Positions 9,872 through 18,386 of a DNA stretch of 64,000 nt are shown in pieces. The stretch covers positions 1 to 64,000 of the forward strand of contig OZ243967.1 of the NCBI GenBank assembly GCA_965214695.1, in the 5' to 3' direction. Positions within the stretch are counted from its first letter, which is position 1. Every line of letters begins with the position of its first letter. Under the pieces are notes generated by a model, which searched no databases, had not been told where the DNA came from, and saw nothing but the letters and a program-made list of their open reading frames with translations. The translations under genes were made by a program, and so were the position numbers. Source of the DNA: JAPOXR01 sp965214695 (GTDB lineage: Bacteria > Pseudomonadota > Alphaproteobacteria > Rhodobacterales > Rhodobacteraceae).

Positions 9872-11566
9872 TCAGGCGTGCAATTCCTGGCTGATCCGAG
9901 TTCCGTCAGGAGCGACAGTCTCCTCGGGTGGAGCGGCCGCGCTCGGATCATCCATCAGCGATTTCACCAACCCCCAGGCCATCAGGATCAACAGGATGGA
10001 GATTGGGAAGCCGGCAGCAATCGATGCCGTCTGCAGGGCGCCAAGTCCGCCGGCAAGCAGCAGGACCCCGGCAACAAACCCTTCACCCATTCCCCAGATG
10101 ATTCTGAATACGCGTGGTGGGTTGTCATCGCCCATGGACAGCATGGTGGTGATCACGAGCGTGCCGGAATCGGACGAGGTGATGAACCAGGATGCAAGCA
10201 ACAACGTTGCCAGGGCCGAGGCTGGCCAGCTGATCCAGCCGATGTCACCCATCCAGGACGTGGTACCAAGATTGCCGATGGTCGTGTACAGCGCGCCAGG
10301 CAGATCCCATCCGCGAACCGTTTCGATGACCATTGCGCCACCCTCGGACGCCGGACCGCCGGCAGAGTTGAGTTCCTGCCAGATGGCATTTCCACCGAAC
10401 ATGCAAATCCAGAAGAAGGCGATCGTGGTCGGAACGAACATCACGCCAACCATGAATTCCCGGATTGTCCTGCCGCGGGAAATCCGGGCAATGAACATGC
10501 CGACAAAGGGTGCCCATGATATCCACCATCCCCAATAGAAGATGGTCCAGCCGCCCTGCCAGGCAACTTCGGGCCCTTCATTTGCCGTCCAGAACCCCAT
10601 CGGAATAACGTTCCACAGGTAATCTCCAAAGGAGGTTACAAAGAAACTCATCAGCCAGGTGAATGGTCCGACAGCGACGAAAATTGCCAGGAGGACAATC
10701 GAGAGCCAGATGTTCCATTCGGAAATGATCCGGATCCCATTGCCAACTCCAGATACGGCCGACAATGTGGCGATAATCGAAATCACCAGGATCAGGATCA
10801 GCTTGGTCGTGATCCCATCGCTGATTCCAAACAGCACGTTAAGACCGGTTGCCATCTGGCTGACACCGAGGCCGAGCGAAGTCGCCACACCGAAGACAGT
10901 GCCGAACACTGCGAGCAAATCAACCGTATGCCCGATCGGACCGTAGATCCGGTTGCCGATCAGCGGATAGAGTGAAGATCGAAGTGTCAACGGAAGCTTC
11001 TTGCGAAAACCGAAATAGGCAAGGCACAGACCGACAATCACGTAGACTGCCCACCCATGAAATCCCCAGTGGAAGAAGGTGACCCGCATGGCATCAACAG
11101 CCCGCAGGATGGTCATGTCACCATGGCCCTGCATGTCGGCATGCGGATTGTTCGGATATCCGAAGGCTCCCGAATTGTCGAAATAGAAAACCGGCTCGGC
11201 AACACCGAAAAACAGGATTCCGATTCCGACTCCGGCTGAGAACAGCATGGCGAACCATGAGAAATTCGAGAATTCAGGTCGGCTGTCGTCATCTCCGAGA
11301 CGAAGACTCCCCCATTTCGAAAACATGAGGATAAGACAGACGCCAAACAGAACGGTGACGGCAGAGATGTAATACCAGCTCAGCCCGCTCTCGACCCATC
11401 CACGCAAGGTGGAATACACTGAATTGGCGAAATCGACATTCATGACTGTGAATATCACGAAGACCGCCACCATGATCTTGGCGGCCAGACCCATCCCCGG
11501 ATGTAGTCCGGTGAACATGCCGGTCTTGGCGATCATCTTGGCTCTCATTGATGCGTGTGATGACAT
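9872..11566 (-). CDS. BCCT family osmolyte transporter
   Basis: This 564-residue inner-membrane carrier belongs to the betaine/carnitine/choline transporter family, with about 12 membrane segments. The signature block GWWISWAPFVGMFIARISRG (about residues 330-350) and the glycine-rich helix SAGVGIGILFFGVAEPV are both present. It probably takes up a quaternary amine or a compatible solute such as betaine or ectoine, driven by sodium. The ATG at 11566 has GGGAGA six bases upstream. An ectoine-hydrolase-like gene lies next upstream on the same strand, about 200 bases away, which makes ectoine or a related solute a reasonable guess. Confidence 0.9.
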   Translation of the reverse strand: MSSHASMRAKMIAKTGMFTGLHPGMGLAAKIMVAVFVIFTVMNVDFANSVYSTLRGWVESGLSWYYISAVTVLFGVCLILMFSKWGSLRLGDDDSRPEFSNFSWFAMLFSAGVGIGILFFGVAEPVFYFDNSGAFGYPNNPHADMQGHGDMTILRAVDAMRVTFFHWGFHGWAVYVIVGLCLAYFGFRKKLPLTLRSSLYPLIGNRIYGPIGHTVDLLAVFGTVFGVATSLGLGVSQMATGLNVLFGISDGITTKLILILVISIIATLSAVSGVGNGIRIISEWNIWLSIVLLAIFVAVGPFTWLMSFFVTSFGDYLWNVIPMGFWTANEGPEVAWQGGWTIFYWGWWISWAPFVGMFIARISRGRTIREFMVGVMFVPTTIAFFWICMFGGNAIWQELNSAGGPASEGGAMVIETVRGWDLPGALYTTIGNLGTTSWMGDIGWISWPASALATLLLASWFITSSDSGTLVITTMLSMGDDNPPRVFRIIWGMGEGFVAGVLLLAGGLGALQTASIAAGFPISILLILMAWGLVKSLMDDPSAAAPPEETVAPDGTRISQELHA

Positions 11567-11769
11567 AGGCATTCTCCCTGTGAAACTGGCCTCCGGGGCG
11601 CGGGACCAGATCACGTCATACCCAGCATACCCCGCCAGAATTTGGAGGATGATATAGAATTGGCAACAAATGACAACTGCGCTGTAACGCCAGCCGGGTG
11701 CGGTAGTCCTCGCCGGGTCTAATTGTCGCGGTGCCAGGCAGGGTGCCGGAAGGTCGCCAGGAGGACAGC

Positions 11770-12912
11770 TCAGCGCCTGATCATGTCGAGGGAATGACGT
11801 GACAGGCGCTCCGGACCGCCTTCGGCGACGATTGAGGTTCGCCCGGTGGTCATCGCCGTCCCGGAGTCGTCATCGACCAGGATGATGTGAATGAAGAATA
11901 CCATCCCGGCCTCCATCACCGTGTCAGCACCGGGTCGGAACATCTCCCGTTCCATCCAGCTTGGCGTGAACCTGGCACCCAGGGAATAGCCGCAGGCGTT
12001 GAGCCGGCTGGATTTGAACCCTGCATTGTCGAGGATGTCGGCATGGGCATCGAAAACCTCGTGCATGGCCGTTCCCGGCCGGACCAGCGACTCGCAGGCC
12101 AGCAAGGCGTCGGTGACGGCGCCGTGCATGGATGCGTGCAGCGGTCGCAATTCCCCGATGACGACCGTTCGCATCAATGCGGCGTGGTAGTGCCGGTAGG
12201 TCCCGGCCCACTCCAGCGTCAACTGGTCATTGGCCGAGAGTGTCCGGGTTCCGGCCGCATAGCGGACCAGGAGTGCATTCCTGCCGGAGCCAATGATGAA
12301 CTCGTTTCCGGGGTAGTCGCCGCCGCCGGCAAAGATTGCCCCCTGCATGGCAGCCAGGATCCTGCCTTCATCGGCGCCCGGGCCGACCAGTTCGAGGGCG
12401 GAATCGAGGGCATCATCGGCAAGCTGCGCCGCCCGCCGGACATAGGCGAGCTCTTCGCCCGACTTGGTCAGTCGCAACCCGGATACGACGTCCGAAGCCT
12501 CGACCAGGCTGGCCAGGCCGTCGAACGCCTCGGCAAGCCGGATATAGTTGCTTGCCGTCAGGCCATGCGTGTCGGTCTCGATGCCGAGACGCTTGCCGGC
12601 AAGACCCAGTTCCAGCACCAGTTCGGCGAGGTCGGCGGCCGGATCGCCTTCGCCATCCACCCAGATTCGGATATCCTCGATATTGGAGGTGATCCGGGCC
12701 TGGAGCCGGTCGGCCGACCTGGTCAGTAGAACCTGGTTGTCGGCGGTGACGACCAGGCACTGGAAGAAGCAGAAACCGAAGGTATCGTAGCCGGTCAGCC
12801 AATACTGGCTTTCCTGCGAGAAACAGAGCAACCCGTCAAGCCCGCGCCGTTCGAGCTCGTCGACCAGCAACCCTTTTCGCCTGGCAAATTCCCCCGTTGT
12901 GAAATGCAGCAC
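11770..12912 (-). CDS. M24-family hydrolase, ectoine hydrolase (DoeA/EutD)-like
   Basis: This 380-residue protein has the prolidase/creatinase 'pita-bread' fold: an N-terminal creatinase domain to about residue 150, then an M24 domain. The five metal ligands of aminopeptidase P are replaced (LEWAG for LDxGA, AALMR for SDxTR, GYSLG for GHGIG, FFIHII for FxIEPG). The enzyme is therefore of the metal-independent creatinase/ectoine-hydrolase class. The phrase GYDTFGFCFFQCL near residue 42 is what I remember of DoeA/EutD, which open the ectoine ring. No doeB/eutE deacetylase is nearby. A 20-base palindrome lies 24 bases before the start. Confidence 0.6.
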   Translation of the reverse strand: MLHFTTGEFARRKGLLVDELERRGLDGLLCFSQESQYWLTGYDTFGFCFFQCLVVTADNQVLLTRSADRLQARITSNIEDIRIWVDGEGDPAADLAELVLELGLAGKRLGIETDTHGLTASNYIRLAEAFDGLASLVEASDVVSGLRLTKSGEELAYVRRAAQLADDALDSALELVGPGADEGRILAAMQGAIFAGGGDYPGNEFIIGSGRNALLVRYAAGTRTLSANDQLTLEWAGTYRHYHAALMRTVVIGELRPLHASMHGAVTDALLACESLVRPGTAMHEVFDAHADILDNAGFKSSRLNACGYSLGARFTPSWMEREMFRPGADTVMEAGMVFFIHIILVDDDSGTAMTTGRTSIVAEGGPERLSRHSLDMIRR

Positions 12913-12935
12913 GTTCCCCTCCTGGATGCCCCGAT

Positions 12936-12955
12936 GTCAGTCAGCTCTGACTGAC
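12936..12955. promoter_or_regulatory. Palindromic operator upstream of the M24 gene
   Basis: GTCAGTCAG, two bases, CTGACTGAC: a perfect inverted repeat starting 24 bases upstream of the ectoine-hydrolase-like start codon. Its size and position fit a repressor or activator dimer site. The regulator is not in the neighbourhood. Confidence 0.55.
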
Positions 12956-13139
12956 CGACTTACCAGCCCTTTCGAAATTGGCGAGAGGAAATTGGTGATT
13001 TGGCATGCTGCACGGGCAACAATCCACACCATTCGGCCCGGGTGCAACTCCGATGGCCGAGGACGACAGTCCAGGAATGCGCGGCCGCCGGCGTCGATGC
13101 GCCGGTGGGGCATAGACATGATGGCGGCATCGGCCCCGG

Positions 13140-13901
13140 TCAGTCCAGCCGGATTGCCGACAGCATCAACCCGAATCCATCCTCGCCGCGGTGGTGGCTC
13201 CGCCGACAGGAGAAGAATTTCGCCGGATCGGCATAGGTGCACAATCCTGAATCGGCGATGTGGCTGATCCCGGATCTTTCGAGCCGAAAGCGGCCATAGG
13301 CGGGAAGATCGAGGGTCAGCCTGCCATCCGGCTCCTGGCGGAAGAACTGCCCGCTGGCCGGGTCGGCTTCGAGGAAGCGCTGGCGGAAATCGGCCTGGAC
13401 CTCGTAGTTCTGGCGTCTGATGGCCGGGCCGATGATGGCGATGATCCGAGAGCGGTCGGCGCCCGACGACTCCATGCATGCCACCGCGTTCTCGATGACA
13501 CCGCCCAGGGTTCCCGACCAGCCGGCATGGACGGCACCAATGATGCCGGCATGGTGGTCGGCAAGCAGGATTGGCTGGCAATCGGCGGTCAGGATTCCGA
13601 TCGCAACCCCGGGCAGAGAGGTCACCAACCCGTCGGCGATGGGGCGTACCCGGAAGGGCAAGTCGGCAACCACCTCGATATCGGTCGTGTGGCGCTGCGT
13701 ACAGGTCAGGAGGTGCTCGGTCTCCACGCCGAGCCATTCGGCAATCCGGCGGCGGTTCTCGGCGCAATTGGCAGGAAAGTCGGCCGAGCTGCGGCTGCAG
13801 TTGAGGCTGGCGAACCTGCCTTCGGAGACGCCGCCCAGGCGGGTGAAGAACCCGTGTCTCAACGGCGACAGCAGCCGGGTCCGGATTGGGCTCAGACCCA
13901 T
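13140..13901 (-). CDS. pgeF: Peptidoglycan editing factor PgeF (laccase-domain, YfiH family)
   Basis: This 253-residue protein belongs to the DUF152/multicopper-polyphenol-oxidase family. In E. coli PgeF removes wrongly inserted residues from peptidoglycan precursors. The metal-site motifs are TADCQPILL and GAVHAGWSGTLGGV, and the N-terminal HGFFTRLGGVS is typical. I chose the ATG at 13901, which has GAGGGA upstream and leaves 13 bases after midA, over a TTG at 13925. It is the last gene of the lgt-midA-pgeF operon found in many alphaproteobacteria. Confidence 0.9.
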   Translation of the reverse strand: MGLSPIRTRLLSPLRHGFFTRLGGVSEGRFASLNCSRSSADFPANCAENRRRIAEWLGVETEHLLTCTQRHTTDIEVVADLPFRVRPIADGLVTSLPGVAIGILTADCQPILLADHHAGIIGAVHAGWSGTLGGVIENAVACMESSGADRSRIIAIIGPAIRRQNYEVQADFRQRFLEADPASGQFFRQEPDGRLTLDLPAYGRFRLERSGISHIADSGLCTYADPAKFFSCRRSHHRGEDGFGLMLSAIRLD

Positions 13902-13914
13902 GATGCAAATTCCC

Positions 13915-15018
13915 TCACGATGCAAATCCCGGCAGCGGGGCCGAACAAGGCGGATGGAGACCGATCACCTTGAAGAGCCGGCCCATCTGGTCGGGGGCGA
14001 CCAGCCTGTTCAGCGCCGCCTGGTGTTCACGCAACGCGGCGCCGGAGGCGGATTTGGCCAGGATCCGGGCCCGCTGGCGGATGCCCAATCGGGCAAGGAA
14101 TTCCCCCTGGGTGGTCAGGCTGCCGACGGCCGTTCCGCGTGCCGACCGGGCGAGGGCGGCAAAATCGACATGGGCGGTGAGGTCGGCGGCGCCCGGCTCG
14201 TCAAGTGGTTCTGCAGGACGGTGATCGCGGACCGCCTGGAGGGTGTTGCCGATTGACCCGTCCTCGCCGTAATCGACGATGATGGCGCCGCCGCCATGGC
14301 GGGTGATGATTCCGGCGATCCGGCCGATGATCCGCTCGGCCTCCGGGCGAAGCTCGACAATTGCATTCGGCGGAATATCGGCGAACTGTTGGCCCAGGTC
14401 CTGGCATCGGGAGCAGTCACGATGGGTGTAGCGAAGATGTCCGGCTTCGGCGTCGATCATGATTTCCTGCCAGCCAATTGTCCGGCGGCGGAACTGCCTG
14501 ATCGGCAGCGCATCGAAGAATTCATTGGCAACCAGGAACAGTGGCATTTCCGGCAATTCGTCGACATCCGGGCACCAAACGGGAGAATGGGCGACCAGCC
14601 TTCGGGCCTGTGATCGGCGCAGGGCATCGCTCCTTTCGACCAGGAACAGCCGTGCTGCCTCGTTGAATCCGGGAGCCACCCTTGTCGCTCGCAGGATATC
14701 GGCCATCATGACTCCCCTGCCGGGGCCAAGCTCGGCCAGGGCAAAACAGGGCGGCGAGCCCTGGTCCATCCAGGCCTGGCAAAGGGCAAGTCCGATCAGT
14801 TCGCCGAACATCTGGCTGATTTCCGGGGCGGTGGTGAAGGAGCCGGCGGCGCCAATCGGATCCTCCCGGCAATAAAATCCGTGCTCGCGGTCCATCAGGC
14901 AGGCCTCCATGTACCGGGAAATCGGCAAGGGTCCGGCATGTTCGATCTCACGCAGAAGTTTTTGTTTCAAGCCACCCATCGGTTGGTCGTGCGGGCCGGT
15001 TTGTTTCAACTTGCCCAT
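13915..15018 (-). CDS. SAM-dependent methyltransferase, MidA/NDUFAF7 family
   Basis: This 367-residue protein belongs to the MidA/NDUFAF7 family; the mitochondrial member methylates an arginine of complex I during assembly. The SAM motif is FALAELGPGRGVMMADILRA, and ANEFFDALPIRQF and VDYGEDG are also characteristic. The ATG at 15018 has AGGA eight bases upstream and overlaps the lgt stop by 13 bases. A second ATG at 14979 lies inside a duplicated copy of this junction but has lost the AGGA. The duplication therefore adds 13 residues (QPMG-type repeat) to the N terminus. Confidence 0.88.
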   Translation of the reverse strand: MGKLKQTGPHDQPMGGLKQKLLREIEHAGPLPISRYMEACLMDREHGFYCREDPIGAAGSFTTAPEISQMFGELIGLALCQAWMDQGSPPCFALAELGPGRGVMMADILRATRVAPGFNEAARLFLVERSDALRRSQARRLVAHSPVWCPDVDELPEMPLFLVANEFFDALPIRQFRRRTIGWQEIMIDAEAGHLRYTHRDCSRCQDLGQQFADIPPNAIVELRPEAERIIGRIAGIITRHGGGAIIVDYGEDGSIGNTLQAVRDHRPAEPLDEPGAADLTAHVDFAALARSARGTAVGSLTTQGEFLARLGIRQRARILAKSASGAALREHQAALNRLVAPDQMGRLFKVIGLHPPCSAPLPGFAS

Positions 15019-15039
15019 CGGTTGGTCCTGCGGGCCATC
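14962..15039. repeat. 39-base tandem duplication across the lgt stop / midA start
   Basis: Two adjacent 39-base copies (14962-15000 and 15001-15039) differ at about eight positions. Each contains the overlapping midA ATG, a stop-like TGA or equivalent, and CCAACCG. The upstream (functional) copy keeps AGGA before the ATG; the other reads ACGA. The length is a multiple of three, so midA stays in frame. Confidence 0.85.
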
Positions 15040-15905
15040 CCGATGGTCAGTGCTCCAAGCAGTATCATCGGCAAGGACAATGTCTGTCCCATGGTCAATC
15101 CAAAGCCCGCGCCCAGTTCCAGCACGAATCCGGCAGGATTGTCGGCGGTCACGAACTGGATGTCCGGCTCGCGGACGAATTCGACCGCAATGCGAACCAG
15201 GCCATATGTGGCGAAGAACAGGCCGGCAATTTGACCGGGCCGCTGCAGCCACCCCCGTCGATAGGCCAGCCATGCCAGCAGGGCACACAGGAAGAGGCCC
15301 TCGAGCAGGGCTTCATAGATCTGCGAGGGGTGCCGTGCACAGATCGCCGTCCAGTCCGGTGGGCAGACGGTCGCATCGCCAGCGGGCACCACCACCGCCC
15401 AGGGCAGGGTGGAGGGCGTTCCCCAGAGCTCGTTGTTGATGAAGTTGGCGATGCGGCCGAAAAACAGCCCGGGCATGGCGGAAATCGCCACCGCATCGGC
15501 AACGCTTGCCACCCGGACCCGGTTGATGCGGCAGAACATCCAGGTGGCGACCACCAGGCCGGCAAGCCCCCCGTGAAACGACATCCCCCCCTGCCAGACC
15601 GCCAGCACCGCCAGCGGATTTTCCAGGTAGTGGCCGGGGTTGTAGAAGATGGCATAGCCAAACCGGCCCCCGGCAATGACCCCAAGTACGATCCAGGTCA
15701 GCAGGCGGTCTGGCAGGTCCCGGTCCATTGGCGACTTTCCTTCCGGCCACAGTTCCGGCCGCCGCATGAGCCTGGTGAACCACAGCCAGGCAACCAGGAA
15801 GCCGAGAATATAGGCAAGTGCATACCAGCGAATCGAGAAGTCGAAGCCGATGACCGTGAACGAGACGAGTTCCGGACTGATATGCGGAAGGAAGATCGCA
15901 TTCAT
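15006..15905 (-). CDS. lgt: Prolipoprotein diacylglyceryl transferase
   Basis: This 299-residue inner-membrane enzyme transfers diacylglycerol from phosphatidylglycerol to the lipobox cysteine of prolipoproteins. The Lgt signature is present: GGMSFHGGLAGL near residue 105, and GRIANFINNELWG near residue 150, which carries the essential Arg/Asn/Glu. About seven membrane segments are visible. The ATG at 15905 is where Lgt homologues begin (NAIFLPHISPELVSF); the longer upstream frame is unlikely. First gene of the lgt-midA-pgeF operon. Confidence 0.95.
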   Translation of the reverse strand: MNAIFLPHISPELVSFTVIGFDFSIRWYALAYILGFLVAWLWFTRLMRRPELWPEGKSPMDRDLPDRLLTWIVLGVIAGGRFGYAIFYNPGHYLENPLAVLAVWQGGMSFHGGLAGLVVATWMFCRINRVRVASVADAVAISAMPGLFFGRIANFINNELWGTPSTLPWAVVVPAGDATVCPPDWTAICARHPSQIYEALLEGLFLCALLAWLAYRRGWLQRPGQIAGLFFATYGLVRIAVEFVREPDIQFVTADNPAGFVLELGAGFGLTMGQTLSLPMILLGALTIGMARRTNRWAS

Positions 15906-16144
15906 AAGGATGGCCCCGCCTGGTTCGCCGCGCATGCTAGAGCAGAACTTCCGGCTTTTGAATCGCTCATTTTGACCGCGGGTCTCGGGATCGGCCATGG
16001 CCTGGGGCCGCTCCCGGGGCGAGGCAGGCGTGCCGGGGTGAGGTGGCAGGCCCGGGCTGGCGCGTCGGGCCTCGGCGGCGCTTTTTCTGGAAATGGTGCC
16101 GTGACCTCCCTTATAGTGGCACGCAGCCGGAATGGAGGATTGTC

Positions 16145-16414
16145 ATGCAACATCGAGGCAAGCTGGCCAGTGATCTTGCCCAGCTGATGTCAAATGCCTT
16201 CGGGGTGGCCCAGGGCGCACGCGAGGAGTTCGAGACCGCGGTCAGCAGCTGGTTTGACCGCTGGGTTGCCGAGCGTAATCTCGTGACACGGGACGAATTC
16301 GAAGCCGTTGCGGCAATGGCCCGCAAGGCGCGGGAGGAAAATGAATCGCTGAAGGCACGAATCGAGTCGCTGGAGGAGGCCCTGGCGGGCAAATCGGACG
16401 AGCCTGACGGGTGA
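16145..16414 (+). CDS. ubiK: Ubiquinone biosynthesis accessory factor, UbiK/BMFP family
   Basis: This 89-residue protein is made of an N-terminal amphipathic helix (KLASDLAQLMSNAFG) and a C-terminal coiled coil from about residue 45 (VTRDEFEAVAAMARKAREEN to SLEEAL). This is the architecture of UbiK (formerly YqiC, a membrane-fusogenic BMFP protein) that assists the Ubi complex in aerobic ubiquinone synthesis. GGAGG lies about 8 bases before the ATG. It is divergent from lgt and starts a rightward gene series. Confidence 0.8.
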   Translation: MQHRGKLASDLAQLMSNAFGVAQGAREEFETAVSSWFDRWVAERNLVTRDEFEAVAAMARKAREENESLKARIESLEEALAGKSDEPDG

Positions 16415-16693
16415 TTCGTTGATGGGCGCATCCCGCCAGCTCCGGCCAGACCCAATTTGGCAATTTGCCGGGCGACACGCTGCCTTGGCGTGCCGGATTC
16501 GGGCGGAAATGCTTGTGCCGATGGCTGCCAGTGTGCGGTGATGGCGTCAAGGCCGTGGCCAACGGTCGGGCTGGCCGGCAAATCTCCACACAATATCTTG
16601 CAAACCTTCCCGCCTAGTCCCGCGAGTTGTAGACTTGCCAACAGGTTGTGGTATATTTACTGCAAGTCTCGACTATTTCCGGGTTGCAGTGGC

Positions 16694-17197
16694 ATGTCAG
16701 GATTCCGGCTTGATCTGGTTGATGATGGGGAAAACCCCATATCGCTGGTCGAATCTCTGGCCGAATATCGCAACTGGAGTTTCGAGCGACACACCGACGA
16801 CACCATTCGGCTGTCGGTCGAGGGTTCCTGGAAGAACTACCTTGCCGAACTCGAATGGTCCCGGGATCCAGGCATCCTTGTCATTGTCTGCTCGTACGAG
16901 ATCACACTGGTCAATTCCCGCATGGACGAGTTTTTCCGGGTTATGAACCTTGCAAATCGGCGGAGCTGGCTGGGTGCGTTCTGTTATGATGATGGCGGCG
17001 GCACCGTCGACTATTGCTACCGGCTGAAACCAGGCGCCGATTCGGTGCTGACGGTCGAAGAGGTGGCCGAACTGCTGGACACCATTGCCGCCGATTGCGA
17101 CCGGTTCTACCCGTCATTCAACCTGGTCAGGCTCGGCAGGAAGACGGCTGGCGAAGCCATCAGGTCATCGATTGTCGAGACGCATGGAACCGCGTGA
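16694..17197 (+). CDS. YbjN domain-containing protein
   Basis: This 167-residue cytoplasmic protein carries a YbjN (type III chaperone-like) domain over most of its length. Typical stretches are ILVIVCSYEITLVNSRMDEFFRVMNLANRRSWLGAFCYDDGG (read as successive motifs from about residue 65) and a TVEEVAELLDTIAADCDRFYP helix near the C terminus. The family's molecular role is not settled. In alphaproteobacteria this gene commonly precedes proC, as here, 33 bases downstream. The ATG at 16694 was chosen because family similarity starts there. Confidence 0.8.
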   Translation: MSGFRLDLVDDGENPISLVESLAEYRNWSFERHTDDTIRLSVEGSWKNYLAELEWSRDPGILVIVCSYEITLVNSRMDEFFRVMNLANRRSWLGAFCYDDGGGTVDYCYRLKPGADSVLTVEEVAELLDTIAADCDRFYPSFNLVRLGRKTAGEAIRSSIVETHGTA

Positions 17198-17230
17198 AGT
17201 CGGCATTGCAAACCCCGGGAAGCCGGTGTC

Positions 17231-18055
17231 GTGACCGTCGAAAGACTCAATGAGAGCGGCTTGCTGCTGGTCGGTTGCGGCAAGATGGGCTCGGCCCTGT
17301 TGGCCGGCTGGCTGGATCGGGGAATCCATCCGGACTCGGTGACCGTGATCGAGCCCAACCCGACCAAATGGCTGCAGGATAGCAAGGTCATGCTCAATCC
17401 CGACCGGGCCCCTGCCGAGCCAGCCATCTGCCTCTTGGCAGTTAAGCCGCAATTTGCCAGGGAGGCACTTGAAGGTCTCGGTAGCCTCGGGGGAGGCTCG
17501 ACGGTGGTGATCTCAATCATCGCCGGCCTGCCGGTCAGCTGGCTTGAATTGATTTTTGGCGACCGGGCGCCGATCATCCGGACCATGCCCAATACCCCGG
17601 CGGCCATCGGCCAGGGCATCACCGCCATTTTCGGCAACCGGAGGGCGGGCGAGCAGGATCTCGCGTTGGCCGAGTTGTTGATGGCGGCGGTTGGCGAGAC
17701 CGTGGTGCTCGAACGGGAAGAGCTGATGGACGCGGTGACGGCGCTGTCGGGTTCGGGGCCAGCATATGTCTTTCACCTGATCGAAGCCATGTCGGAGGCC
17801 GGGGTGCAGCTCGGGCTCCGGGACGAGGTGGCGGCGAGGTTGGCCAGGGAAGCCGTGGCCGGGGCCGGTCAACTGGCGCGGATGGCGGGGCGAAGTCCGG
17901 CCGAGCTGCGACATGAAGTGACCTCGCCAGGCGGAACGACGCAGGCGGCGCTCGAGCATTTGATGGACCCGCGAACGGGCCTGCGCCCGTTGATGGCCAG
18001 GGCCATGGCGGCGGCAGAGGCGCGCGGCCGGGAGCTGGGGCGGATACATGACTGA
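17231..18055 (+). CDS. proC: Pyrroline-5-carboxylate reductase
   Basis: This 274-residue enzyme makes proline from 1-pyrroline-5-carboxylate with NAD(P)H. The N-terminal Rossmann motif reads LLLVGCGKMGSALLAGW. RTMPNTPAAIGQG lies near residue 118, and the ProC signature HEVTSPGGTTQAAL is near residue 231. The GTG start follows the ybjN-like gene by 33 bases. Its stop overlaps the next gene by eight bases, so the two are translationally coupled. Confidence 0.95.
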   Translation: MTVERLNESGLLLVGCGKMGSALLAGWLDRGIHPDSVTVIEPNPTKWLQDSKVMLNPDRAPAEPAICLLAVKPQFAREALEGLGSLGGGSTVVISIIAGLPVSWLELIFGDRAPIIRTMPNTPAAIGQGITAIFGNRRAGEQDLALAELLMAAVGETVVLEREELMDAVTALSGSGPAYVFHLIEAMSEAGVQLGLRDEVAARLAREAVAGAGQLARMAGRSPAELRHEVTSPGGTTQAALEHLMDPRTGLRPLMARAMAAAEARGRELGRIHD

Positions 18056-18386
18056 AATCGGCTACGAGGATTTTGTCCGCGTCGACATCAGGGCAGGACG
18101 TGTCATCGCCGCCGAACCCTATCCGGAAGCCAGGAAACCCGCCTGCAAGTTGTGGATCGATTTCGGGCCGGACATTGGACAGCGCAAGAGTTCGGCCCAG
18201 CTAACCGAGAACTATTCGACCGACGAGCTGGTCGGGCGGCAGGTCATGGCGGTGGTCAATTTCCCGCCGCGGCAAATCGGCAAGTTCATGTCCGAGGTGC
18301 TGGTGCTCGGGGTGCCGGACCAGGATGGAAACGTGGTGCTGATCGCCCCTGACCGGGGCGTGCCGATTGGCGGAAGGATGTACTGA
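18048..18386 (+). CDS. tRNA-binding domain protein, CsaA family
   Basis: This 112-residue protein consists of one EMAP/OB-fold tRNA-binding domain. It opens DFVRVDIRAGRVIAAEPYPEA, has the KLWIDFGPDIGQRKSSAQ core, and ends GVPIGGRMY. These match CsaA, proposed as a small chaperone-like or tRNA-binding protein. Its start codon lies within the end of proC and its stop overlaps the ATG of the following dehydrogenase (TGATG), so three genes are tightly coupled. Confidence 0.85.
   Translation: MTEIGYEDFVRVDIRAGRVIAAEPYPEARKPACKLWIDFGPDIGQRKSSAQLTENYSTDELVGRQVMAVVNFPPRQIGKFMSEVLVLGVPDQDGNVVLIAPDRGVPIGGRMY

Noticed and set aside
13915..15288. Longer MidA with a start at 15288
   Set aside because: The extra 90 codons are antisense-like text inside lgt; the ATG at 15018 has a ribosome-binding site and matches family length.
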